From Talinum fruticosum (Eukaryota > Streptophyta > Magnoliopsida > Caryophyllales > Talinaceae): a DNA stretch of 64,000 nt. Shown in pieces: positions 55,036-64,000 of this stretch (the first letter of the stretch is position 1; each line of letters starts with the position of its first letter). The translations under genes were made by a program, and so were the position numbers. The DNA is taken from NCBI GenBank assembly GCA_021018815.1, contig JAITYX010000034.1, positions 930,001-994,000 on the forward strand. The letters run 5' to 3'. The notes under the pieces were generated by a model. That model made no database searches, was not told the origin of the DNA, and worked only from the letters and a program-made list of their open reading frames with translations.

Positions 55036-55900
55036 AAAGCATCTCGTGAATGATGATTCATGGACTCGGCATCATAGACAGGGTCATACCAGATATTCAT
55101 ACAATCAAGAAACTTGCATCTCATGGACTGGTTAGGGGTTTACCTAATTGTGCCTTTAAGAAAGATAAAATTTATGAGGCATGCACAAAGGGTAAGCAGG
55201 TTAGATCATCTTTCAAACCACTAAAAACCATGTCTACATCCAAAGTGCTTGAATTGCTTCATATGGATTTGTGTGGTGAAATTCATGTGAAAAGTCATGG
55301 AGGTAAATCGTATATACTTGTTGTTGTTGATGATTTCTCACAATTTACTTGGGTATGTTTTCTTAAGAACAAGAATGAAGCCTTCAAAGAGTTCACTAAG
55401 CTCTGCAAAAAATTCAAGTGGAGTCACAAACTCAAGTCAAAAGTATTCGAACCGACCATGGAATTGTAGATTTCGTGACAATAATGACATCCCTCACTAC
55501 TTCTCTACATCGAGAACTCCTCAACAGAATGGAGTAGTAGAGAGAAAGGATAGAAATCTTGAAGAAATATGAAGGACTATGATGATTGAAAGTGATCTAC
55601 CTTACTACTTCTAAGCCGAGGCAGTCAACACAACAAATTACACACTTAACAGATGCCTCATTAGACCCATCTTGAAGAAAACACCACACTAGCTGTACAA
55701 AGGAAAGAAACCCAAAATCTCCTATTTCGGACCATTTGGATGTAAGTGCTTTGTTCACAACAATGGTAAAGAGCATCCGACTAAGTTTGATGCTAGGTTA
55801 GATGAAGGTATATTTCTGGGTTACACATCTCATAGCAAAGCTTAATGTGTTTTTAACAAGAGAATTAATAAAGTGGAAGAAAGTATCCACGTTATCTTTG
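55036..55900 (+). pseudogene. SIRE-like copia C: integrase
   Basis: Pre-integrase (HTIKKLASHGLVRGL), LLHMDLCGEIHVKSHGGKS with the first Asp, VVVDDFSQFTWVCFLKNKNE, a small deletion that removes the GREFDYSEF part after the second Asp (TDHG), then RTPQQNGVVERKDRNLEE with the Glu. A stop follows EE. Later DARLDEGIFLGYTSHSKA with a further stop. Confidence 0.82.
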
Positions 55901-56726
55901 ATGAAATTGATCTTGGCAAAATAACTCAGTCCATATACTCGGATCCACATTGTCTTTACTCGAAACAATCAAAACATAATTACCGAGGCAACTCGGAATG
56001 GAGCAACTAAGAATGTTATGACTAAGACTAAACAAATTCAAGAGTTAGCTCAAAATGCGAAAGAACAAGTAAATGAGACTCAACAAGATCAACCAATTGA
56101 AGATCAACCTGTTCAACCAACAAACTTGGTAAACCAAAGGACGGGTAAAGCTTTCAAATATGCATCGAGCCACCCACCTAAAAACATACTTTCTAACATC
56201 AACAAGTGTGGTAAGAACTCGATCTTCTATGCATAATCTATGTGCATTTTCTGCATTCATATCATTAATCGAATTCAAAAATGCACTAGAAGCCCTAAAT
56301 GAGCCTGAATGGGTAGAGGCCATACAAGAAGAGCTTAATTAATTTGAAAGAAACCATGTTTGGACTCCGACCAAACGACCATCTAATCACCCAGTCATAG
56401 GAACCAATGGGTTTTCAAGAACAAACTGGATGAGGAAGGGTTGGTAGTCGAAATAAGGCTAGACTTATTGCCCGGGGTTACAATCAAGAAGAAGGAATTG
56501 ATCGTGGGAAAACATTGTACCATGAATATCAAGCTTTATCAAATGGATGTTAAATGTGCTTTTCTAAATGGTTTCATTCAAGAAGAAGTCTATGTTGAGC
56601 AACCCCTTGATTTGAAATCTCGGAATTTTCAAATCTGTTTTCAAATTGCAAAAGGCTTTATATGGTCTTAAACAAACCCCTAGAGCATTGTATAAAAGAC
56701 TAAGCAATTTCTTAGCTGAAAACTGT
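55901..56726 (+). pseudogene. SIRE-like copia C: RT N-terminal half, cut by copia F
   Basis: Linker with QPTNLVNQRTGKAFKYASSH, ALNEPEWVEAIQEEL, a broken TKWVFKNK segment, YQMDVKCAFLNGFIQEEVYVEQP, then decay and the end at LSNFLAEN where the Tork-like LTR begins. The YVDD box is absent. Confidence 0.8.
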
Positions 56727-57186
56727 TGGAAAATTTAAGGACTAACCTTAGTAATGTGGAAGCAATTAGATCGATTGTCATTCGATAGCCCGAAGCTTAT
56801 TCCCGTATCAATCGATATCCCACAAACGAAAATCCCGAGTCATGAACACACCAATCTAGTTGTACTCCGAAATCTGAATCTATCGATATCACCCCGGAAT
56901 GATATAACCGGCGGTTACTAGAATCGTCGGAAATAGTCACGACACAAACCCGAAGACCCCTGTGATGGTGGGTCTAATCGTGAGAAAGAGTTGAGGATTT
57001 CTAGAGAAAGTCCGAGAGAAGCAACAGATGCCATGTGTGTTTTTCTCCCGTAAATCTGCTTTCACTATCACCGGATTTAAGTAGGAAACAAATCCCTACA
57101 TATCCGAGTACGTTAATGCTAGATTAGCAATTATGTTAAGTGGAGTTAATGGGCCAAAGTGGCCTTTCATGACCTTGGCCAATAGC
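56727..57186 (-). repeat. 3' LTR of copia F (inner limit approximate)
   Basis: Left tip TGTTGGAAAATTTAAGG. The inner limit is placed next to GAGTGGGAG on the minus strand (complement at 57190-57198), a common plant copia polypurine tract. About 460 bp. Confidence 0.6.
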
Positions 57187-58139
57187 TCCCACTCGGCCAC
57201 GTAAACCTTTACATACGTCTATAATCCTACACATCTCCTCACGTTTCATACTGGGAATGAATCTTGCGACCAAGAAATATTCAGTAGTGTCATATTATGT
57301 CACCACCTAACTAACATAACACTTTCATAAGGACAATGCCCCGAAACATCCAAAACATCACCTGTGGCATATATTATCCCTTTCGCCTCCTTATATATCA
57401 TATGATTATATTCCGAATATAATCGCCTCGGGCTGATATGATGAATATGAAATAATTTTCCTTAGCCACTCATGATGTTACATCTCAGTAAGATTGTTTT
57501 CCTAATGTATTCCGCTGAGTTGTATATTTCTATAACTCTTGGAGTGTACATTAAAGTAGCAAAATCTAACTTAGATTTCACATCATAGTCCTAAGTTAAA
57601 GGGAATTGCGTTTTGAAACAATAATGTTTCGTGATCACATAATGAGAAGGAAGGCAAACTATTGTCACTCCACAAGGCCGACTTTTTAGCACAATCTGTA
57701 TGAAATGTGTGTTATGATATAACTCCCACTAAGGTGAGCTTGTCGCTTTTATATCATACAAATTACAAGTCCAAGTTTTTCTCAAAACCGACTTGAGTCA
57801 CTGGATTAGAGCACTTAATGTAATTTTTGACACTTAAATTCGGCTAAAGGCTTCAATATAAGGTTGTGTTATATTCGATTTTTCTTAAATCTTATCTTAG
57901 ACTTACTAAAGCGACTATTCATGTATATTTTTCATACTATATGAGTACGAAAAATTAATCAATATTGCACACCTAGTGCCAATAGTATTTTAGTCTCATC
58001 CTAACCGCTACTTAAGCGAGTAGTGTTGATTATCTATGTGATAAGATAGTCGAAGCCTAGTGACATTTAGATGTGCCAAACCAAGCAACTAAAAAAGTTA
58101 TGAACATTCAAAGAAAAAGAAACACCCATCTTTATTTCA

Positions 58140-58744
58140 ATGAAAACGTTCATCTAAATATATGTCCAAAAACAAAAATACAAGATATTTCAAATGAATA
58201 AACTCTACAAAGACCTAAACTCATCATACGAGTTTTGAACACATCTCTAGGAGTCGGTTTAGTCAAAGGATCAACGATCATCTTGTGAGTAGATAAATAT
58301 TGACAACAATCTCTTTCAACTTTATAGCATCCCTTACAAAGTGATAACGCCTTTTAATATGCTTAGCCTTCCTGTGAAACATAGGATCCTTAGCATATTA
58401 AATGGTAGTAGTGTTATCGCACCACATCTCGACAAGATCGTCAACTCTTTGAGAAAGATTGACATCCTGGAGAAAGCTCCTTAGCCGATTGCCTCCTGAG
58501 CAGCAAGGCAACTAGCGACATATTCCGCTTCCATAGTTGACGAGCTATGCGGTCTTTCTTCTTATTGCACCAAGATATGGCTCCCCACCGAGGGTAAAAA
58601 CATATCCTAAGGTTTACTTGGACTCCTCCGGATCACCACCCCAACCGTATTTGAGTATCCCCTCAGTTTGAGGTCCCCTCCTTGATAACAAAGTACCAAG
58701 TCGGTAGTTCTATGAAGATACCGCATTATTCTTTTGACGACCTT
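58140..58744 (-). pseudogene. copia F: RNase H
   Basis: MRYLHRTTDLVLCYQ, then with frame changes SSTMEAEYVASCLAAQEAI, the RNase H Glu/Asp segment, and near the end DPLTKPTPRDVFKTRM with stops. At least three frameshifts or stops. Confidence 0.75.
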
Positions 58745-59690
58745 CTAGTGAGCGGGTCCGGGGTTGTTGTGGTAACGACTAACCAATCCAACCGCGAAGT
58801 AAATGTCGGATCGTGTACATAGCATGGCATACATTAAGCTTCCTATTTCACTAGCGTAGGGAACACTACTCATTTTCTGTTTTTCTTTATCTGTTTTAGG
58901 ACATTGCTCAAGACTCAAAGTGAGACCCTTATCGAATGGAGTGTCAACAGTGTCTAGAACTTTGCATTCGAAAACGTTCCGTGGCTTTATCAATCTATGC
59001 CTTCTGTCATAAACCAAGAAGTTTTTAGAATGGTTCCTGATTATTTCTACACCAAGGACATACTTGGCTTCACCCATGTCTTTCATCTCAAAGACGGAAG
59101 ACAACCACTTCTTAGTAGCGTTGATCATTTCCAGGTTGTTTCTAGCTAGTAGTATGTCATAAGGAACATAATCCCTAGTGTCATCCTCTTGACTTATACA
59201 CAATGGTCTTCTAAAACCATAGTTAAGCCATACGAAGTAATAGCTTCATGGAATCTAATGTACCATGATCTAGAAGACTGCTTAAGATCGTATATAGATC
59301 TTTTAAGATGATAAATATTGTCCTCTTGTCCTTTTGATACAAAACCAATAGGTTGATCCATATAAATCTCCTCCTCTAGATTACCATTGAGAAAGGCAGT
59401 CTTTACATCCATCCGGACTAACTCCAAGTCCAAATTAGTAACCAAGGCTAGAAGTAGGCAAATAGAGGTCATTCTCACCATAGGAGAAAAAGTCTTTTCA
59501 TAATCTACACCTTCAACTTGTGTAAAACCTTTCGCCACTAATTGGGCCTTGAACTTATCGATTGATCCATCTCGCTCAACGTTTAACCTTAAAAACCCAC
59601 TTATTTCCAATAGCCTTACGTTTGGGAGGAAGATCAACCAGCTCCTAAACTTCATTCTTTGCCATTGAGTCCAACTCATCTTTCATGGCT
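58745..59690 (-). pseudogene. copia F: reverse transcriptase, YVDD box destroyed
   Basis: 59679-59194: [57 protein letters not shown] and [18 protein letters not shown]. 59203-58745: YVPYDILLARNNLEMI, where the YVDD catalytic box reads YVPYD. Then FEMKDMGEAKYVLGVEI and GSLMYAMLCTRSDIYFAVG. Confidence 0.85.
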
Positions 59691-60214
59691 TCCATCCGTT
59701 CTGTATGGTTTTGTGAATTTATAGCCTCTACATAAGAGGTTGGCTCTTCTATTTCCAAAGGCATTCAAAAGAAGATATCCTCTTGGATTTGAAAAAATCG
59801 TCGGAGAACTTTCCTTCGAATAATTTTAGGACTTAGCTCTTTTGTCCGACTAGGCTCGGGATCCCTCCCCTTTTCCTTTGAGGTTTACAACTCGAGTAAT
59901 AGGAGAATCTCTCCCACTAATCCCTTGGGACGTGGATGAGGGTTCCCGAGAAGAAGGACTCGACCTCATGGTTAGGAACTAGAGATTGAGGACGTTCCTC
60001 ATTCTCTTGTTGGATCTCCTATGTAGACATATTTCCAATCATTTGAGATGGTAGGACCTCTCCCACTATCTTTGTTGTCCGGTGGAAAACTATTATCCTC
60101 GGTGACATGACGAGTATACAAATCCTCCCCTCACCGAGAGATAGTTGTTGTAACTCATACAACTCTAAGTCCTTCTTAATTTCACCAATACTTGGGAACT
60201 AATCCTCAAGAAAA

Positions 60215-61020
60215 TCAACATTTTGGGATTCTATTTCCTTCATGCCGCAAGTTGGATGTTCTCCATACATGACATATCCTTTTGAATTTTCTCGGATACC
60301 CGATGAACACCATTTTGGTAGCTCTGGGACCAATTTTTCCATGTTGATGAGTTGGGTTGTGCACATAGCCAGCCAAACCCCATGGGCGTAAATGGTTCAA
60401 GATGAGCTTTTTATCATTCCAAAACTCATATGGAGTGATTGAAACACTCTTACTAGGCACTCGGTTCAGGATGTAAGTTGGCGTAAGCAACGCATCCCCC
60501 AAAAACAAATTATTAAATTAGCTTGGGCCATCATTGACTTGGCCATGTCAAGTAATGTTTAATTCCGGCACTCGGCAACACCATTTTGTTAAGGAGTGCC
60601 TGAAATTGTAAGTTGCCTGTGTATGCCCTTTTCCTCACAAAACTTTTTGAACATATCGAAAGGTATTCACGACCACGATCGGTGTGAAGAGACTTCACTC
60701 TACGCTCCAATCTATTTTTTACTTCCGCTACGAAGCGTTTGAACACATCTAAAGCTTTACAACAAGTGTGATAAAAGGTACACATACCCATATCATGAAT
60801 AGTCATCTATCAAAGTGAGAAAATACCTACCACCATGATGTGCTTTGACATTCATAGGTCCACATACGTCGAAGTGAATAAGTTCTAAGGGATGTGATGC
60901 CCTAGAAGCCTTACCGAAAGGCTTCTTGGTCGCCTTACCAGCTAAGCATGGCTCACATCTAGGCAACCAAACCTTCGTGAGCAGGTCTAAAAGACCTTCT
61001 TTTGCTAGTCTATTCATTCT
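60215..61020 (-). pseudogene. copia F: integrase
   Basis: 61017-60793: CEPCLAGKATKKPFG, ELIHFDVCGPMNVK with the first Asp, GGRYFLTLIDDYS. 60806-60531: KSLHTDRGREYLS with the second Asp. The Glu segment reads GTP-stop-QNGVAECRN-stop-TLLDMAK. 60508-60215: PTYILNRVPSKSVSITPYE. Confidence 0.82.
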
Positions 61021-61500
61021 ATCTTGGCCAATATGACCAAGTCTAGCATGCCATTTAACAGATTCGAATTGAAATCAACAAATGAAACTAATGCAGAATT
61101 ACCATAGCAAACTTCTAAATCCAAAATAGGAAAATTGTTTTGAAAAAATGCATGGCCAAACAAATTTCCACCATAATAAATGTCTAAACCATCTTCTTTT
61201 GAAATAAAATTAAAAACTACTTTAACTAAAGAGACAAAACAAAAAAGAGAACATTGCACCCCGTAAGCATAGAGAGCATCTAGTATAAGTAATTTATTTC
61301 CTCCACGTAGCTTGAGCTGATACATTCCCACACCGAGAACGTCTTTAATTGTGCCATTCCCTAATGTCACGGCTTGTATGCCCACCAAATAAGGGTGAAA
61401 CTGTACAAACCTAGCTCGGACTTGAACTATGTGCTTGCTTGCTCTCGAGTCTACAATCCAATTAGGAGGAGAGTTAGCAACTAATGCATGGGAACATACA
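61021..61500 (-). pseudogene. copia F: protease, D-S-G lost
   Basis: Reads PPNWIVDSRASKHI, so the catalytic triplet D-S-G is D-S-R. VTLGNGTIKDVLGVG and LRGGNKLLILDALY follow (61388-61014). Confidence 0.72.
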
Positions 61501-61549
61501 AATAATCTAGAGACTTTAATGGATGGGGTTACCTTTTGAGGCTCGGAAC

Positions 61550-62400
61550 AATCCCTAGCATAGTGACCCTTCTTTCAATAATTATAACACTTCACACGTG
61601 CCATAACTTTCTCTTTGTTGCCCTTAGCCTTATGCTCGTTTCTTGGCAATTCCACTCGTAGGCCCAAGTTTCTTAGAGGGATGAGAACTTTTCTTCTTCC
61701 CTCGTTTAAACTTGTTGCGCTTAGGCTTGTTCCCATTAGCAACTAATGCAGTAGGAACAGGAGTAGGAGCATATGACTTCATGCGATCCTCTTCAAGTTC
61801 GAGATGATGCACAATATCATCCATATTCTGGAGATTATCACTATGCACCATCGTGGTCTTAAAGCTTTGCAAAGGACCTTCGGATGGAATAACACGAATC
61901 ACATTCGTGACTTGATCATGCTTAGAGATCTCGATCCCTCCAGCCTTAAGATTATGAACTATTGCACTCAATGTTCGCATGTGTTCGATTATACTATGGC
62001 CCAGGTCAAAAGTGTATTGAAATGTATTGCATCCACGTAAGATGCAATTGACGGAGCTTAGTAGGAGAAGTTTGCCCGAACTTGATCTTAAGTTGATCCC
62101 ACATGTCTTTAGCTGTGGGACAATTCTCGAACTCACCGATTAAGTCACATGTATAAGGTTTAACAAGGCATACCGCATCGAGCAGTCCTTTTTAACCACA
62201 CCTGATATGCTTTCAAATCCTTTTGATACTGTGCGAGTACTAGTATCAACTTCCTTGTCATCTTTATCCTTCGTAGCGAGGGGATACAATTTGGCAGTAA
62301 AATCTAGCATTTCACGTTCATACGGAAGGAACTTAAACCTCCGATGCTAAATGTCATAGTTGGACCCTACTAACTTTTCAGTAGAGGTCATATCAGTCAT
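61550..62400 (-). pseudogene. copia F: gag (UBN2 type), zinc knuckle damaged
   Basis: Start MTDMTSTEKLVG near 62400, then DFTAKLYPLATKDKDDKEVD, stops, and 62136-61630 with EHMRTLSAIVHNLKAGGIE, DDIVHHLELEEDRM and a basic KPKRNKFKRGKKK tail. The knuckle CYNY-stop-KKGHYARDC has lost its second Cys. Confidence 0.78.
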
Positions 62401-62812
62401 AAGTTTAGTTGACATATGTACAAGTAAAATTGGACATTTAGGCACATCTTTAAAACAATTAAATTTTCACAAACTTCATCATTCAAGTCATATGATCGAA
62501 AATTTTGCTAAGCTCATGATCATCACATATGGAATGAACTAGAAATTTTAGAAAAAATTAATTGACACTTTAATTGTATAGAAAACATATTCATATGAAT
62601 TTTAACATTAAACGAATTAACATTGAACTTTACACACCACAAAGGTGGTTAAGATGTAAAACTAATTTACATAAAGAGAATTGTGTATGTGATATTATTA
62701 ATTCACGTGAAATATATTCACATTAATTGTAAAAACTAATTTATAGATCATATCACTTAACTCATATTATATAAAAGCTAATTTTATAATTAACATGACT
62801 TAATGAAACGAA

Positions 62813-62877
<65 letters not shown>

Positions 62878-63230
62878 CATGTAAAGCAAAAAAATTGCTT
62901 TATATAAAACTAATTTGCATAACACTATATTAAACATATATATATAATATTCATGCTAATTGCCCACTTTAAAGTACGTAATACGAAATTACATATATTA
63001 AACAAATAACAAGTCAAAACAAAATAATTACATAAAACACAATTATATAATTCACATATATAATATGAAACAGATTCATATTAATTAATAAAATTAATTG
63101 ATTAAAATAACTTACACAAAATTATAAAATCAGATTAATATTAATTTAAATTTACACAAATAAAAGTATAATTTACGTACTAAGCGTATTAAATATACTC
63201 AGCATGCTAATTAAAAAAATAAAATTGACC
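62401..63230. other. AT-rich stretch without genes
   Basis: Very AT-rich, with repeated CATATATTA and TTCATATTAATT phrases and the (TA)n tract. It may be the 5' UTR of copia F or flanking DNA. Confidence 0.5.
62816..62876. repeat. (TA)n microsatellite
   Basis: About 30 uninterrupted TA units. Confidence 0.95.
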
Positions 63231-64000
63231 ACATCGAGGACCAAAGGAGCGTGCCTCGGTAATGAAAAAAACAAGAACAAGGAAAAAGGAAGCCTCGAGA
63301 ACACTCAAAAACCAGAGGAAGCGTGCCCTGGAACACAAAACAAAACAAAAATCGAAAAATAATAGCAGTGGTTTGGGAAAAAGAAAGCACGCTTGCCTTA
63401 TTTCCGACGCTAGCCTATTCCTTTTCTCCCTCCCCTTTTAGTACTCATTCAGTTCTTTTCCAAAGAGTTTCCTCTCTCTCTCCTCTCTCCATCTCGGTCT
63501 CTCTGTTCGCTCTTCCTCTCTCCTTCACCTCCGTGAGTAGCCATGGCTATGAGAGGAAGGCCTCGACCTCACTCCTCGATCTCCGGCGACACCAAGCAAA
63601 GACACGACCTCACTTTTTGTTTTTGGCGACCCAAAAACTACCCAAATGATGCTAATCCCTGCCCTTCTCCGCCGAGCAAAAACTGAGACACACAAGCCTC
63701 ATTCCTCCTTTTTCGACGAAAGTACCACCACCACGATGTAGATCGGCCGCCAAGCAACCGATTAACACTAGTCTCGAGTCGTGGAAGCAACGACGTGGTG
63801 CGTTGTCGGGTCTGTTTCGCGAAAAATGACTCGCTGGTTATAGATCGGCATTGGAGAAGCAAAATGGGAGGAAGAACCGATCTTCGATGGCGGCGCGTGT
63901 AGGTACGCGCCACCCTCTCTCCGACGGTTTGATAGGTTAGTTCAATTACTTAACTTCGATTCCCTTTTTTTTTAATTTGGGTTTTGGGTCACTTAGGCCA
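63231..64000 (+). other. possible 5' end of a host gene, or LTR remnant
   Basis: Composition shifts from AT-rich to mixed. A CT-rich block (63472-63530), common near plant transcription starts, is followed by ATG at 63543 (MAMRGRPRPHSSISGDTKQ, 47 codons) and a donor-like GTGTAG|GTACGC at 63896-63907. The minus strand has a 91-codon frame (63913-63638) of basic composition. I do not recognise either protein. Confidence 0.3.

Larger units (their letters stand above)
56727..62400 (-). mobile_element. Tork-like Ty1/copia element F, 5' LTR not found
   Basis: Different family from the SIRE-like copies. Minus-strand order: gag (62400), zinc knuckle, protease, integrase, RT, RNase H, polypurine-like tract, LTR (56727-about 57186). 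Inserted in the RT of copia C on the left. No 5' LTR or primer site was seen between the gag start and 63240, so the right part is lost. 57200-58090 is non-coding 3' sequence. Many stops. Confidence 0.78.

Overview
This window is nuclear DNA of a flowering plant, most likely a eudicot. It is AT-rich, its genes are intron-split, and it is packed with plant-type LTR retrotransposons (SIRE-like and Tork-like Ty1/copia, Tat-like Ty3/gypsy) and DNA transposons (hAT, CACTA, Mutator-like foldback elements). I see no bacterial operon, CRISPR array, rRNA or tRNA gene. The one gene I can support as intact is a four-exon cytochrome P450 of the CYP721A type (CYP72 clan) on the + strand, 15748-26918.

Layout. 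1-5307: 5' part of a decayed SIRE-like copia element on the - strand (RT start, integrase, protease, gag, primer binding site, 1.5 kb LTR), inserted into an old hAT transposase fragment (5308-5910). 6445-12589: a hAT transposon with a perfect 8-bp target duplication and two nested solo LTRs. 12627-14115: a CACTA-like element with a 3-bp duplication and dense subterminal TAGCGACGGA repeats. 14442-15513: a foldback (MULE-like) element ending about 100 bp upstream of the putative TATA box of the P450. 15748-26918: the P450. Its 7.65 kb intron 1 contains a gypsy-type gag/protease-only element with two tandem-repeat arrays, and its intron 2 contains a small MITE and a larger TIR element with an unexplained GC-rich insert.

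27393-31169: another foldback element, split by a 3.07 kb solo LTR with a 5-bp duplication and a 4 x 153 bp tandem array. 31170-36060: rearranged SIRE-like pieces (gag on +, integrase/RT/RNase H on -) that run into a gypsy element (36060-41100, -). 41100-52266: two more 5' pieces of the same gypsy family (+), a SIRE-like 3' half with an extra downstream ORF, polypurine tract and LTR, a hAT-type MITE and a solo SIRE LTR with target duplications. 52267-56726: a third SIRE-like copy (+), cut in the reverse transcriptase by a Tork-like copia element (56727-about 62400, -). The right edge holds an AT-rich stretch, a (TA)n tract and a CT-rich, GC-richer segment that may be the 5' end of a host gene or an LTR piece.

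The P450 is therefore an apparently functional gene inside a nested transposon landscape. Every retroelement coding region here carries stops, frameshifts, deletions or lost catalytic residues, so none looks autonomous. Lineage names come from remembered family motifs; no database search was possible.
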